64,000 nt of DNA from assembly GCA_020073495.1 (NCBI GenBank), contig JAIQFD010000002.1:1-64000 (forward strand), read 5' to 3'. The notes below the pieces were generated by a model. The model saw only the letters and a list, made by a program, of their open reading frames with translations. It had not been told where the DNA came from and did no database searches. This document shows, in pieces, positions 26,835-38,949 of the stretch. Made by a program: the position numbers and the translations under genes. This DNA is from Terriglobia bacterium (GTDB taxonomy: Bacteria; Acidobacteriota; Terriglobia; Terriglobales; Acidobacteriaceae). The stretch's first letter is position 1. Every line of letters begins with the position of its first letter.

Positions 26835-29438
26835 TCAGAGGCTTTTCGGGTCTTCCAGCTCGTTCAGAAGGGCAGTTTCCAGGCGCTTCTGCTGCTCGCG
26901 GGTGAGCTTGCCGTTCGCCGATGTAAGGTAAAAGACGTCGATCGCGGTCTGTCCTTCCGTGTCGATCAATGCGATCTCGATATTGCAGTTCTGACGGGAA
27001 AAGCAGGAGCTGATCCGGTGCAACAGGCCCGGCCGATCCTGCGCGATCACTTGCGCCAGCGTGCTGCTGGATGAGCATCGATCGTCGAAATCGATCCGAG
27101 TCGGCACCCGGACCTTGGCGGGCAGGTTCTTCTCCGCGCGCAGGCGGTCCTTTAACATGCGCTGCAGGTCAGCCTCTCCCCTCAGGATCGCGGCGATGTC
27201 GCGCTTGAACCGATCCCATTCGGGCAGGTTCAGTTCCAGCGTCCGGAACCGGTCCGTGAAATAGAAAGTGTCCACCACGGTCCCGGCCTGGTTGGAAAAG
27301 GCATTGGCCTTGACGATGTTCATGCCCCAGGCGGCGAGCACGCCGGACACCGAGGCGAAAAGAAAAGGACGGTCTTTCGTCACCAGCGTCAGTTCATACC
27401 AGTGGCGCCCGCGTTTGAGGTCGAGCTGGATGGAGTCCTGGCTGAGGAGCCCCGCCATCTTGAGATGTTGCAGCACCTCCTGGGCGGGGTAGGATTCGAG
27501 ATACCGCTTCGGCAGACCTTCCAGGAAAGTCTTGAGTTTCTTGCTCGAAGCCGGCGCCAGGCTGTGCAGACGCGCCACGTGCTCGCCATCGCCGTCGGCA
27601 TGGAGCCGCTCGTCGAGGGTGCGGTTCAAGTGGTTCACGGTGGCAATGTAAAGTTGCCAGATGTTCTCCGCCTTCCAGGGTGTCAGGGCATCGGGGTTCA
27701 CTGCCTTGATGTCGGCGTAGGTGAGTAAGCACAACATCTTCAGACGCTCCGGCGTGCCGACCTTTTCCGCGAAGGCGTGGATCGTCCCCGGATCGAAGAT
27801 GTCCCGGCGCAGCGTCTCCGACACCTCCAGGTGACTGCCGATCAGAAAGCGGACCGTTTCTTGGTCCTGGCGGTCCAGGTCTAGCCGGTTCAGGCACCGT
27901 TCCGCGATCTCCAGGCTGCTCACGACATGGTTCCCGCTGGGCACGCTCTTGCCGGTGTCGTGCAGCAGGAAGGCCAGGTAGAGCAGCTCCGGTTGGACGA
28001 GTTCGTCCAGGATCTCCCGGTAGCCTCGCTCCCACTCGGTCTGCGATTGGCGCAACCGGTGCAGGTTCTCGATGGCAAGGAAGGAATGCTCGTCCACCGT
28101 GAACCGGTGGTGAAAGTCACGCACCACCAGGCAATCGATGGCCTCCAATTCCGGCAGGAGCAGGGTCAGCAGCCGCAACGAGTGCATGGCTCGAAGTGCG
28201 TCGGCGGCGTGCGGCTGGACCAGGATCTCCCACAGATGCAGCCAGAGCTCGGCGCCGCGCGGGGGTGTCGCCGCCAGCGAGGGCAGCACTTGCTCGATCC
28301 GTTGCTCTGTGGTCGCGCTCAGCTTCAGCCCGTGGTGGGCCAGGAAATGGAAGGTGCGCAGCAGAAGGTCCGGGTTCTGCAATGCGGACGGCTGCCGCAG
28401 GTAGATCAATCCATCCACCACGGAGAAGTCCGCATTCGACAGGCGCGACCGCCAGTTCTGGAACTGCCGGTGCAGCGAAGACCATGCGGCCGGGATCTCC
28501 TCCAGCAATTGCGTCGAGACACGGTGGATTGATCGGGCATGGCCGAAATAGATTTTCATCCAGTCCGCAGCGCTCAGCGATGCACCCCCCGGAGCCCCGA
28601 TTGTGCGGGCCGCCGCCTCATCCTGGGCCTCCCAAGTCAGGGTGTTGTCGTCACGCCCGTGGCGAAAATGCAGAAAGCAGCGGACCGAGAACAGGAATTC
28701 CAGCGCCGCATCGAATTGTTTGCGCACCCGCTCCGGCAACAGCGACTTCGCCTCCGGCCATTCTCGTAGCTTGTGGATGGCCGAGATCAAGGCGAGCCAG
28801 CAGGCCACGTTGTAGTCGCGCAGGCCTCCCGGTGTCTCTTTGAGGTTGGGTTCCAGGTGGAAGATCGTGTTGCCGAACTTGGCGTGACGAGCGCGCGTGA
28901 CTTCCGCCAGGCCTTGCACCAGGGTCTGCGATTCCCGCATGACCAGCTTGGGAATCAGCTCATCGTGCAGGCGCTTGTAGAGTTGCGGATCCCCGCCGAT
29001 GTATCGGCAGTCGAGCAGGGAAATCGTGAACTCGACGTTGTTCGTATCGAAGCGGTCGCACTCCGACAACGTGCGCGTGGTGGGACTCAGTCTCAGGCGC
29101 AGGTCCCACAGTTCCTGCGAGAAGCGCCGGATCCTGTCCTTGAAGGCCTCTTCGGTGTCCCGCTCGGCGTGCAGGAAGAGAAGGTCGATGTCGGAGTGAG
29201 GGAAGAGCCAGCCTCGTCCGAATCCGCCCAGGGCCACGAGGGCAAAATTACGCGGCCCGCTCGGTTCGGGCGAAATGATCTCTTTCCAGAGCCGGATCGC
29301 GATGCCCTCGACCAGGGCTGTCCGCTGCTCCAGCGCAGCCCGGCCATCGCCGGTGGACAGGAAGCTTTGCTGGATCCGCGCCGATTCCTGGGTGTACAGG
29401 TCCCGCAATTCGCCGCTCAATGAGGATGCCGTCGCCAT
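26835..29438 (-). CDS. glnD: Bifunctional PII uridylyltransferase/uridylyl-removing enzyme
   Basis: An 867-residue nitrogen-status sensor that uridylylates and deuridylylates PII in response to glutamine. The N-terminal nucleotidyltransferase carries [20 protein letters not shown] near residue 70, with the G-S/D-x-D-x-D catalytic pattern. A GlnD PII-UTase domain follows, then the HD hydrolase motif [15 protein letters not shown] near residue 500. Two C-terminal ACT domains occupy about 690-770 and 800-860 ([48 protein letters not shown]). It is 20 nt downstream of glnK, in an amtB-glnK-glnD operon. Confidence 0.95.
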   Translation of the reverse strand: MATASSLSGELRDLYTQESARIQQSFLSTGDGRAALEQRTALVEGIAIRLWKEIISPEPSGPRNFALVALGGFGRGWLFPHSDIDLLFLHAERDTEEAFKDRIRRFSQELWDLRLRLSPTTRTLSECDRFDTNNVEFTISLLDCRYIGGDPQLYKRLHDELIPKLVMRESQTLVQGLAEVTRARHAKFGNTIFHLEPNLKETPGGLRDYNVACWLALISAIHKLREWPEAKSLLPERVRKQFDAALEFLFSVRCFLHFRHGRDDNTLTWEAQDEAAARTIGAPGGASLSAADWMKIYFGHARSIHRVSTQLLEEIPAAWSSLHRQFQNWRSRLSNADFSVVDGLIYLRQPSALQNPDLLLRTFHFLAHHGLKLSATTEQRIEQVLPSLAATPPRGAELWLHLWEILVQPHAADALRAMHSLRLLTLLLPELEAIDCLVVRDFHHRFTVDEHSFLAIENLHRLRQSQTEWERGYREILDELVQPELLYLAFLLHDTGKSVPSGNHVVSSLEIAERCLNRLDLDRQDQETVRFLIGSHLEVSETLRRDIFDPGTIHAFAEKVGTPERLKMLCLLTYADIKAVNPDALTPWKAENIWQLYIATVNHLNRTLDERLHADGDGEHVARLHSLAPASSKKLKTFLEGLPKRYLESYPAQEVLQHLKMAGLLSQDSIQLDLKRGRHWYELTLVTKDRPFLFASVSGVLAAWGMNIVKANAFSNQAGTVVDTFYFTDRFRTLELNLPEWDRFKRDIAAILRGEADLQRMLKDRLRAEKNLPAKVRVPTRIDFDDRCSSSSTLAQVIAQDRPGLLHRISSCFSRQNCNIEIALIDTEGQTAIDVFYLTSANGKLTREQQKRLETALLNELEDPKSL

Positions 29439-29458
29439 GCGGCGTCTTTTCTGCTGCG

Positions 29459-31236
<1,778 letters not shown>

Positions 31237-31415
31237 GATTACTTGCCCGGCTCCGCGGTGCGAGACAGGGCCCAGCGTGCCACTCTAACCGTCAGCGCCG
31301 ACCTCAAGGAAATCAAAACTACTTATCGCCTCGATTAGAAATTGTTATTGCGCACCGCAGCGGAACTCCGACGGCGCGTCGTGGATTCGGTTCCCCGTGA
31401 GTACCAAAGTGGGAC

Positions 31416-32366
31416 TCAGACCCCGTGCCCGTATCCCACTTCCGTCACGGACACGTGTTCGAGCCAATCGGCGGAGCGGGGATGATGGCCCCGGGTCACC
31501 TCGCGGAACCCCTGCTGCAATTTCCGGCAAATCGGACCAGTGCGGCCCGCGCCGATCGGACGGAAGTCGATCTCACGCAAGGCGATCACTTCCGCCGCAG
31601 TGCCGCACACGAACACTTCGTCCGCGGTGTAGAGCCGGTCGCGGGAGATGTGTTCCTCGATGACGGTGACATCGAGGTCGCGTGCCAGCGCCAGCAGTGT
31701 GTCGCGCGTGATCCCATCGAGGATGGCGGCGGTTGGCGGCGTGTAGAGGACGCCGTTCCGCGCCAGGAAAAGATTTTCGCCGGTACACTCGGCGACGTAC
31801 CCGTGCGGGTCGAGCATGATGGCTTCGTCGAAACCCAGCCGCCGCGACTCCGTTTTGGCCAGCACCGAGTTGACGTAGTTGCCGGCGATCTTCGCCTTGG
31901 TCATGGAGGCGTTCGGGTGGTGCCGCGTGAACGAGGCCGTGTTGGCGCGCACCCCTTGCTGAAGCGCCTCCTCGCCCAGATAGCTTTCCCACTTCCAAAC
32001 CGCCACGCCGACGTGCGGGACCCCGCAGTCCACGCTGAGGTTCCACCCGCCTTCGGCCAGATAGATCAATGGCCGGATGTAGCACTCGGCGAAGCCATTC
32101 GCCGCCACCACCATCTTGGTCGCTTCGGTCAGCTCGGAGAGCGAGAAGGGCAACTCGATGAAGCCCAGCACGCGCGCCGATTGCAGCAGGCGCTCGAGAT
32201 GGTCTCCCAGGCGGAAGATCGCCGGCCCGTCGCTGGTCTGGTAGCAGCGGATCCCCTCGAAGACGCCGATCCCATAGTGCAGTCCCGGTGTCATGAAATG
32301 CAGAGTGGCCTCTTCGAACGGCACCAGCTTGCCGTTCATCCAAACGAATTGTGACGTCTGACTCAT
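31416..32366 (-). CDS. ilvE: Branched-chain amino-acid aminotransferase
   Basis: A 316-residue fold-type IV PLP enzyme for the last step of Val, Leu and Ile synthesis. Seen are FEGIRCYQT near residue 39, AEGGWNLSVD, the PLP-lysine region ASMTKAKIAGNYVNSVLAK (Lys near residue 160) and EVFVCGTAAEVIALREIDFRPIGAGRTGP at the C-terminus. The ATG at 32366 (MSQTSQFVWMNGKLVPFEEA) fits the family start. It is the last gene of the ilv operon, 8 nt after ilvC. Confidence 0.94.
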   Translation of the reverse strand: MSQTSQFVWMNGKLVPFEEATLHFMTPGLHYGIGVFEGIRCYQTSDGPAIFRLGDHLERLLQSARVLGFIELPFSLSELTEATKMVVAANGFAECYIRPLIYLAEGGWNLSVDCGVPHVGVAVWKWESYLGEEALQQGVRANTASFTRHHPNASMTKAKIAGNYVNSVLAKTESRRLGFDEAIMLDPHGYVAECTGENLFLARNGVLYTPPTAAILDGITRDTLLALARDLDVTVIEEHISRDRLYTADEVFVCGTAAEVIALREIDFRPIGAGRTGPICRKLQQGFREVTRGHHPRSADWLEHVSVTEVGYGHGV

Positions 32367-32374
32367 GACTCTCC

Positions 32375-33394
32375 TCACCCCTGTAGATCTGGTCTTACGT
32401 TCACCGCATCGAGGAAGGGCATCATCTTCCGCAATTCGGCGCCCACCTTCTCCAGCAGTTGGTCCTGTTCGCGGCTGCGGGTCGCCTTGAACCACGGGCG
32501 GCCGTTCTGGTTCTCGGCGATCCACTTTTTCGCGTAGGTACCGTCCTTGATCTCGGCCAGGATCTTCCGCATCTCACGGCGGGTTTCCTCGGTGATGATG
32601 CGCGGGCCTCCGGTGTAGTCGCCGTGTTCCGCCGTGTCGCTGACCGAGTACCGCATGTAGTTCAGCCCCCCGCGGTACATCAGGTCCACGATCAGCTTCA
32701 GTTCGTGCAGGCATTCGAAGTAGGCGATCTCCGGCTGGTACCCGGCCTCGACCAGGGTTTCGAACCCCGCCTTGACCAGCGCGCTGACGCCTCCGCACAA
32801 GACCGTCTGCTCACCGAACAGGTCGGTTTCCGTCTCCTCGGTGAAGGTGGTTTCGATGACGCCCGCCCGGGTCACTCCGAGCGCTTTGGCGTAAGACAGG
32901 GCGAGGGCCTTGGCCTGGCCGGTCGCGTCCTGGTGCACGGCGAGCAGCGCCGGCGTTCCGCCGCCCTCTTGATAAAGTTCGCGCACGCGGTGCCCGGGCG
33001 CCTTAGGCGCGATCATGGTCACGTCGACATCCTTCGGCGGCTCAATGGTCTTGAAGCGGATGTTGAAGCCGTGGGCGAACATCAGCATCTTGCCCGCCTT
33101 GAGTTGGGGCGCGACGCAATGGCGGTAGAGCTCCGGCTGGGCGGTGTCGGGGACGAGCAGCATGATCACGTCGGCCCACGCCGCCGCCGGTCCCACGCCG
33201 CAGACGGTCAATCCGGCTGTCTCGGCGGCCTTGCGAGAGCGGCTCGCATCGTGCAGGCCCACGCGTACCGCCACTTCGCTGTCCTTCAGATTCAGAGCGT
33301 GGGCGTGCCCCTGCGACCCATAGCCGATGATGGCCACTTTCTTCTTGCGAATGAGCTCGAGATCCGCCGCATCGTCGTAATACATGGTTGCCAT
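32375..33394 (-). CDS. ilvC: Ketol-acid reductoisomerase (NADP+)
   Basis: A 339-residue class I KARI. The dinucleotide fold starts [20 protein letters not shown], and [12 protein letters not shown] carries Arg and Ser residues consistent with NADPH preference. The Mg-binding C-terminal domain has the E-x-D-type ligands in [18 protein letters not shown] and later [22 protein letters not shown]-like sequence. The start at 33394 (MATMYYDD) is behind GAGGA; 33385 is an alternative. It lies between ilvN (57 nt gap) and ilvE. Confidence 0.96.
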   Translation of the reverse strand: MATMYYDDAADLELIRKKKVAIIGYGSQGHAHALNLKDSEVAVRVGLHDASRSRKAAETAGLTVCGVGPAAAWADVIMLLVPDTAQPELYRHCVAPQLKAGKMLMFAHGFNIRFKTIEPPKDVDVTMIAPKAPGHRVRELYQEGGGTPALLAVHQDATGQAKALALSYAKALGVTRAGVIETTFTEETETDLFGEQTVLCGGVSALVKAGFETLVEAGYQPEIAYFECLHELKLIVDLMYRGGLNYMRYSVSDTAEHGDYTGGPRIITEETRREMRKILAEIKDGTYAKKWIAENQNGRPWFKATRSREQDQLLEKVGAELRKMMPFLDAVNVRPDLQG

Positions 33395-33451
33395 GAGCGT
33401 CTTCCTCGCTTTCGTCGTCACTGTTCGCCTGCCGCTCGAGTCAGTGCGTGT

Positions 33452-34009
33452 TTAGACCGAACACTGGACGTCTTCCGACTGCTCGGCTGTCGTCGTCGTG
33501 GCCTGTGTCTGGCTGGTGGCCGAAAAGTACGATTTCGGTCCTCGTAACATCCCGACCCTTCCGGTGCGCACCATCTCCAGCACGCCGTACGGCCGCAGCA
33601 CCTCGAGCAGGCCGTCGATCTTGTCTTCGGTCCCCGTGATCTCGATGACCATGGACTCCGGGGCCACATCTACGACGCGCGCCCGGAACACCGTCACCAA
33701 CTGCATCAGGTGGGTGCGGCTGTGTTCGTCGGCCGCGACCTTGATCATGGCCAGGTCCCGGAAGATGGCCGGCAACCCGTTCACGTTCTGCACGTGCAGC
33801 ACGTTGACCAGCTTGTAGAGGTACGCCTCGATGCGCTGCGCCGCGTGCACATCGGCCTCCACGGTGATGGTCATGCGCGACACGCCGGGCTGCTCGGTGT
33901 GGCCGACGGTGAGCGATTCGATATTGAATGCCCGCCTGCGGAAGAGCGACGCAACTCGGTTCAGGACTCCTGGCTTGTTTTCGACGTACACGACGAACGT
34001 GTTCAGCAT
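33452..34009 (-). CDS. ilvN: Acetolactate synthase small regulatory subunit
   Basis: A 185-residue subunit with an N-terminal ACT domain (FVVYVENKPGVLNRVASLFRRRAFNIESLTVG, then GVSRMTITV) that confers valine feedback inhibition, and an ALS_ss C-terminal domain (LAMIKVAADEHSRTHLMQL; GTEDKIDGLLEVLRPYGVLEMVRTG). It ends with a Thr/Gln-rich tail. The start is 7 nt after the ilvB stop. Confidence 0.95.
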   Translation of the reverse strand: MLNTFVVYVENKPGVLNRVASLFRRRAFNIESLTVGHTEQPGVSRMTITVEADVHAAQRIEAYLYKLVNVLHVQNVNGLPAIFRDLAMIKVAADEHSRTHLMQLVTVFRARVVDVAPESMVIEITGTEDKIDGLLEVLRPYGVLEMVRTGRVGMLRGPKSYFSATSQTQATTTTAEQSEDVQCSV

Positions 34010-34016
34010 CGTCTCC

Positions 34017-35729
34017 TCATTTCCCTGCGGCTGCGGCCTGCTGCTGCGGTGCGGGCCGCCGGATCATCTCGTGCAGGTCCGCGCCCGCCGGAACCATCGG
34101 GTAGACCGTGTCTTCCTTCTCCACGTGGAACTCGATCAGGCACGCGCCGCGGTGTCTCCGCGCCTCCTGCACCGCTGGGCCGACCTGCGAGCGTTCCCGG
34201 ACCGACATGGCGCGCAGGCCGAAAGACTCGGTCAGCTTCACGAAATCCGGATTGCGCAACGGCGTGGCGTGATAGCGGCCGTCGTAAAAGAACTCCTGCC
34301 ACTGCCGCACCATGCCCAGATAGCCGTTGTTGATGAGCGCGATGTTGATGTCCAGGCCTTCCTGGCCGATGGTCGCCAGCTCCGCCATGGTCATCTGGAA
34401 ACCGCCGTCCCCGACCACCACCCAGACCTCCGCGTCCGGCCGCGCGAACTTGGCGCCGATGGCGGCCGGCAGGGCAAAGCCCATGGTGCCCAGTCCCCCG
34501 GAGGTGATCAGCGAGCGCGGTTCCGCGTGGTGGTAGTACTGCGCCTCCCACATCTGGTGCTGGCCGACGTCGGAGACGACCAGCGCGTGGCCCTTGGTCT
34601 CGCGCCACAGGTCGTTGATGACGTGGGCGGCATACAGGTGCCCGCTGTCCGGCAGGTTCTGGATGTCCCGCACCGCCGAGTCGCCCTTGATCTCCGCGAT
34701 GTGGGCCAGCCAGTCAGACCGGTCGCCAGGTTCCGCTTGCGCCGCCAGGTGCTCCAGCACCTCGCCGACGTCAGCCACCAGGGCGACATCCACTTTGACG
34801 TTCTTGTTGATCTCGGCGCGGTCGATCTCGACGTGGATCTTGGCCGCATGACGAGCGTAGGTCTTCAGGTTCCCGGTCACGCGATCGTCAAAGCGCATGC
34901 CCAGCGCGATCAGAAGGTCCGCCTCCTGGATCGCGTGGTTGACCCAGGCTTCGCCGTGCATGCCCATCATTCCGAGATTCAGCGGGTGCTGTGCAGGAAG
35001 ACATCCGATCCCCAGCAGGGTCATGGCCACCGGGACATTGGCTTTCTCGACGAACTGCCGGAGCGCCTGGGTCGCGCCCGAGAGCATGATGCCGTGACCG
35101 GCCAGGATCAGCGGGCGCTTGGCACGGTTGATCAGCTCGAGTGCCTTGTCGTATTCCGCCGGGTCGCAACCCAGAGAAGGCCGGAAACCGGGCAGCTGCG
35201 GTACTGCCTGCTCCCAATCGAATTCGCACGAGCCCTGCTGCGCGTCCTTCGTGATGTCCACGAGCACCGGGCCCGGACGGCCCGCACGCGCGATATGGAA
35301 CGCCTCCCGCAGGGTGCGCGCGACCTCATCAGGGCGCGTCACCAGTGCGTTGTGCTTGGTGATGGGCAGCGTGATGCCCGTGATGTCGATCTCCTGGAAT
35401 GCGTCGGAGCCGATCAGCTTGCTGCCCACCTGGCCTGTGATGCACACGATGGGGGAGGAATCCAGCATGGCGGTGGCGATGCCGGTCACCATGTTGGTGG
35501 CTCCCGGGCCCGAAGTCGCGATCGCGACTCCGACCCCTCCGCTGGCGCGCGCGTATCCGTCGGCCATATGGGTCGCGCCCTGCTCGTGACGCACCAGCAC
35601 GTGGTGGATCGGATATTTCCAGATCGCATCGTAGGTCGGCAGGATGGCTCCGCCGGGGTAGCCGAACACGTGCGTCACGCCCTCGCGCACCAGGCAATCC
35701 CATATGATCTCCGCGCCTGTCTTCTTCAT
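34017..35729 (-). CDS. ilvB: Acetolactate synthase large catalytic subunit
   Basis: A 570-residue TPP-dependent AHAS. The N-terminal domain has the activating glutamate in VLVRHEQGATHMADGYARAS, a QVGSKLIGSDAFQEIDI FAD-binding-domain entry, and the C-terminal TPP motif GDGGFQMTMAELATIGQEGLDINIALINN. It catalyses the first committed step to Val/Leu (acetolactate) and Ile (acetohydroxybutyrate). The start is 15 nt after ilvD; ilvN follows. Confidence 0.97.
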   Translation of the reverse strand: MKKTGAEIIWDCLVREGVTHVFGYPGGAILPTYDAIWKYPIHHVLVRHEQGATHMADGYARASGGVGVAIATSGPGATNMVTGIATAMLDSSPIVCITGQVGSKLIGSDAFQEIDITGITLPITKHNALVTRPDEVARTLREAFHIARAGRPGPVLVDITKDAQQGSCEFDWEQAVPQLPGFRPSLGCDPAEYDKALELINRAKRPLILAGHGIMLSGATQALRQFVEKANVPVAMTLLGIGCLPAQHPLNLGMMGMHGEAWVNHAIQEADLLIALGMRFDDRVTGNLKTYARHAAKIHVEIDRAEINKNVKVDVALVADVGEVLEHLAAQAEPGDRSDWLAHIAEIKGDSAVRDIQNLPDSGHLYAAHVINDLWRETKGHALVVSDVGQHQMWEAQYYHHAEPRSLITSGGLGTMGFALPAAIGAKFARPDAEVWVVVGDGGFQMTMAELATIGQEGLDINIALINNGYLGMVRQWQEFFYDGRYHATPLRNPDFVKLTESFGLRAMSVRERSQVGPAVQEARRHRGACLIEFHVEKEDTVYPMVPAGADLHEMIRRPAPQQQAAAAGK

Positions 35730-35744
35730 CTCTGCTTCCTTTCG

Positions 35745-37553
35745 CTACTCCGTCACCGCTCCCTGCGCCGCCGACGACACCAGCCGCGCGTACTTGGCCA
35801 GCACGCCGCTGGCGTAACGCGGCTGGGGCGCGCTCCAGCCCGCCAGCCGCGCCTTCATCTCGTCCTGCGACAGCTCCACGCGCAACTCCCGGCGCGGTAT
35901 GTCGAACACGATCATGTCGCGGTCGCGCAGCGCGGCGATCGGACCTCCACACGCGGCCTCTGGAGCGACGTGGCCTGCCATCAGTCCGTGCGTCGCCCCG
36001 GAGAACCGCCCATCCGTGATCAGCGCCACCGAGTCACCGAGCCCCGCACCGCTGATCGCGGCTGTGACCGCAAGCATCTCGCGCATGCCTGGTCCGCCCC
36101 GCGGCCCCTCGTACCGGATGACCACCACGTCGCCGGCGCGGATGCCGCCGCTCTGCACCGCGGCGAAGGCTTGCTCCTCGCTGTCGAACACGCGGGCCGG
36201 CCCCCGATATTGCAGGAGGTTGTGTCCGGCGACCTTCACCACGCAGCCTTCCGGCGCGAGATTGCCCTTCAGGATCACGATGCCGCCACTGGTCTTGAGC
36301 GGACGCTGCAACGGGCGCACCACCTCTTGCCCAGCCGTTTCCTGCGCCTCGCCAGCCTCTTCTCCAATGCTTCGTCCCGTCACCGTCATGGCGTCGTGGT
36401 GCAGCAGGCCAGCCTGCCGCAGCCGCTGCGCCACCAGGCGCGTGCCCCCCGCCTGGTACAGATCGGTGGCCACGAACCTGCCGCCTGGCTTTAGATCGGC
36501 GAGCAGAGGTACCCGGGCGCTGATGCGGTCAAAGTCGTCGATGCTGAGGGAGACGCCGGCCTCCCGCGCGATCGCCAGAAGATGCAACACGGCGTTGGTG
36601 GAGCCGCCCGTGGCGGCGACGCTGGCGATGGCGTTCTCGATCGATTCGCGGGTGATGATCTCGCGGGGCCGGAGATCGCGGGAGTAGAGCTGCATCAGCA
36701 TCGCACCCGCTTTCCACGCGGCACCGGCCTTGTTGTGGTCTGTCGCGGGCACGCTGGAGGCCCCCATGGGCGCGATACCGAGGAACTCGCAGGCGGTAGC
36801 CATGGTGTTGGCGGTGAACTGGCCGCCGCAGGCGCCGGCCCCGGGACAGGCACTGTTCTCCAGCGCCGCCAGCTGCGCGTCGCTCATCTGCCCCTTGGCG
36901 TGAGCGCCGACCGCCTCGAACACGTCCTGGATGGTGACGGCGTGGCCCTCAAAGCTCCCCGGCGCGATCGAGCCTCCGTACAGCACTAGGCCGGGCACGT
37001 TCACGCGCACCAGGGCCATGACCGCCGCCGGGATGGTTTTGTCGCATCCCACTAGGACGATCAGGGCGTCAAAGAGATTGCCGCGCGCCACCAGTTCGAT
37101 CGAATCTGCGATCACCTCGCGGCTCACCAGCGAGGTCCGCATGCCTTCCGTGCCCATCGTGATCCCGTCGGAGATGGACACGGTGTTGAATTCCATCGGC
37201 GTGCCGCCGGCGCTGCGAATGCCCTGCTTGACGTATTCCGCGAGTTGCCGCAGGTGATGATTGCAGGGGCCGATCTCGATCCAGGTGTTGGCGATGCCGA
37301 CGATGGGGCGTTGCAGATCTGCGTCGGTGAAGCCTGCACCCTTCAGCATGGCGCGCGCCGGCGCCCGGCTGGCCCCGTCGGTCACTGCGCCGCTGCGCTG
37401 TTTGCGCAGCGGTCCGCTCTGGGTCTCGCGCGGTCCGCCGAACAAGCTCGCCTGCGGTGGTCGCTTGGACGGTTCCGACGTCGCCGCTAGGGACGAAAAG
37501 TCGCGCGGTTCACCGAAGAAATTCGGCTGGGGGGCCGGCTGCCGCGTTGCCAT
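35745..37553 (-). CDS. ilvD: Dihydroxy-acid dehydratase
   Basis: A 602-residue Fe-S dehydratase for the third step of Val and Ile synthesis. Cluster cysteines are in [16 protein letters not shown] and [19 protein letters not shown], and the C-terminal region has [13 protein letters not shown] and [12 protein letters not shown]. The family start corresponds to about residue 45 ([22 protein letters not shown]). The extra N-terminal 45 residues are Pro/Ser-rich and contain two similar units (PNFFGEPRD and ASLFGGPRE). AGGAG lies 6 nt before the ATG at 37553, so the extension is probably translated. It is the first structural gene behind an attenuator. Confidence 0.96.
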   Translation of the reverse strand: MATRQPAPQPNFFGEPRDFSSLAATSEPSKRPPQASLFGGPRETQSGPLRKQRSGAVTDGASRAPARAMLKGAGFTDADLQRPIVGIANTWIEIGPCNHHLRQLAEYVKQGIRSAGGTPMEFNTVSISDGITMGTEGMRTSLVSREVIADSIELVARGNLFDALIVLVGCDKTIPAAVMALVRVNVPGLVLYGGSIAPGSFEGHAVTIQDVFEAVGAHAKGQMSDAQLAALENSACPGAGACGGQFTANTMATACEFLGIAPMGASSVPATDHNKAGAAWKAGAMLMQLYSRDLRPREIITRESIENAIASVAATGGSTNAVLHLLAIAREAGVSLSIDDFDRISARVPLLADLKPGGRFVATDLYQAGGTRLVAQRLRQAGLLHHDAMTVTGRSIGEEAGEAQETAGQEVVRPLQRPLKTSGGIVILKGNLAPEGCVVKVAGHNLLQYRGPARVFDSEEQAFAAVQSGGIRAGDVVVIRYEGPRGGPGMREMLAVTAAISGAGLGDSVALITDGRFSGATHGLMAGHVAPEAACGGPIAALRDRDMIVFDIPRRELRVELSQDEMKARLAGWSAPQPRYASGVLAKYARLVSSAAQGAVTE

Positions 37554-37570
37554 GAAGACTCCTAATCGTT

Positions 37571-37620
37571 CTATGAAAAATGAAAAAGCCCACTCGCCAT
37601 TTGCTTCTGGCGGTGGGCTT
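37571..37620 (-). terminator. Attenuator terminator of the ilv operon
   Basis: Reading the reverse strand, AAGCCCACCGCCA (37620-37608) pairs with TGGCGAGTGGGCTT (37599-37586), with one bulged or mismatched position. The hairpin is followed by TTTTTCATTTTTCAT. It starts 21 nt after the stop of a leader peptide rich in branched-chain residues and ends about 17 nt before ilvD, which is the classical layout for transcription attenuation. I did not derive an explicit antiterminator pairing. Confidence 0.85.
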
Positions 37621-37641
37621 AAGCTTCTTGCTTTACTTAGC

Positions 37642-37737
37642 TCAAGTCCTGCCGGCCAGAACGGGGGTAATAAGCAGTACTACGCTTACGCCGATAAGCA
37701 GCAGTACCCCTACCGTGTTCTGGCCAACGTGTGACAT
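37642..37737 (-). CDS. ilv operon leader peptide
   Basis: A 31-residue frame (ATG at 37737, TGA at 37644-37642) whose middle reads [15 protein letters not shown]. Sixteen of the 31 residues are Val, Leu or Ile, the end products of the operon. Stalling of the translating ribosome when charged tRNAs are scarce would prevent formation of the terminator that begins 21 nt downstream. There is no clear Shine-Dalgarno sequence; a TATATT at 37753-37748 could be a -10 box that would put the transcript start only a few nucleotides before the ATG (nearly leaderless). No codons are unusual. Confidence 0.8.
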   Translation of the reverse strand: MSHVGQNTVGVLLLIGVSVVLLITPVLAGRT

Positions 37738-37860
37738 GTGAAAGGGCAATATACGCGGGATCGACGACCAGGCGTACGCGTAAATTTTCGATTGGAGCTA
37801 TCGAAAAATCAGGAGCGACGCCCGGAGTGCCGGAGCACGCCGCTCCGGCACGCGCAGGGG

Positions 37861-38721
37861 CTATTCCGCAAACATCAATTCCTTGGCCCGCTCCGCCGCT
37901 TTGACCACCGCCTTGATCAAGGTGACGCGCAGCTTGCCCTCCTCGAGTTCGAGGATGCCATCGATGGTGCAGCCGGCGGGCGTCGTGACCGCGTCCTTGA
38001 GCAGAGCCGGATGGTCGCCGGTCTGCAGCACGACCTGGGAGGCCCCCATGGCCGTCTGCGCCGCCATCAGCGTCGCGATGTCTCGCGGCAGGCCCACCTT
38101 CACGCCGGCCTCGGCGAGTGATTCCAGGATGATGTACACGAACGCGGGGCCACTCGCCGAGAGGCCGGTCACCGCGTCCATGTGCTTCTCGTCGACGAAC
38201 ACCGTCCTGCCCACCGTTTCGAACAGATGACGCGCGATCTCCAGGTGGGACTGGTTGGCGTTCGCTCCTTTGCAGATGCCCGTCATCCCGCACCCCACCA
38301 TGCACGGCGTATTCGGCATGGCGCGCACCACCGGCACGCCGGCGGGCAGGCGCGCTTGCATGTAGCTGGTCGGTACCGATGCCGCCACCGAAATGACGAA
38401 CTGTTTCTTGGTCACCACCGGAGCGATCTCTTCCAGCACCGGACCGACGGCCGGAGGTTTCACGCAGATCAGGATGATGTCGGCGTTCCGGACCGCTTCA
38501 CGATTGTCCGTTCCCACCGCGATGCCCAGGGACCGGCTGCGGCTCCGCGCGCTCTCCGCATGCTGCACGGAGGCCCGCACGCGTCCCGCGGGCAGGCCCT
38601 TTTGCAGTAGGGCTTGCAGCAGGATGCTCCCGATCTTGCCTGTGCCGATCACCGCTACGCGCTTGCTCGCGAGAGCAGGCTCCAGCGTTCGTTCTTTTGT
38701 CTTTCGTCCGGTTCGTTTCAC
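37861..38721 (-). CDS. proC: Pyrroline-5-carboxylate reductase
   Basis: A protein of 286 residues from a GTG at 38721, making proline from P5C with NAD(P)H. The Rossmann motif KRVAVIGTGKIGSILLQALL comes near residue 20, ILICVKPPAVGPVL is in the middle, and the family signature region is AMPNTPCMVGCGMTGI followed by AVTGLSASGPAFVYIILESLAEAGVKVGLPRD. The C-terminal LLKDAVTTPAGCTIDGILELEEG closes the domain. The exact start is uncertain: no ATG occurs close to the Rossmann fold, and upstream sequence is Arg-rich. It stands alone between the ilv leader and a small Cys-rich gene. Confidence 0.9.
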   Translation of the reverse strand: MKRTGRKTKERTLEPALASKRVAVIGTGKIGSILLQALLQKGLPAGRVRASVQHAESARSRSRSLGIAVGTDNREAVRNADIILICVKPPAVGPVLEEIAPVVTKKQFVISVAASVPTSYMQARLPAGVPVVRAMPNTPCMVGCGMTGICKGANANQSHLEIARHLFETVGRTVFVDEKHMDAVTGLSASGPAFVYIILESLAEAGVKVGLPRDIATLMAAQTAMGASQVVLQTGDHPALLKDAVTTPAGCTIDGILELEEGKLRVTLIKAVVKAAERAKELMFAE

Positions 38722-38949
38722 CGATCTTGCCCAGCTTTCTCCCGTCCAGTCCTCCACCCGGCGTGGGCGGGGCCTTTCTGGCGACGGGAACCCCCATCGT
38801 ACTAGCAACCGATTGTACGTTTCCGGTTTTCTCAGACGTGAACCAGTTCGCTTCGGTTCTTCCGATAGCTCTCATCCAAATTTTGAGTTTCTCATTGCGC
38901 TCTGTGGCGGGTAAGAAGGAGAAGTAGTTTTCTCTTCCTAGGAGACGCC

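Noticed and set aside
31260-31320. Sigma-54 promoter upstream of amtB
   Set aside because: TGGCACG is present on the reverse strand, but the -12 GC dinucleotide is not at the needed spacing.
33831-36494. Long open frame (887 codons) on the forward strand opposite ilvB and ilvD
   Set aside because: It is antisense to clear enzymes, rich in Arg/His/Gln with no domain, and arises from high-GC third-position bias.
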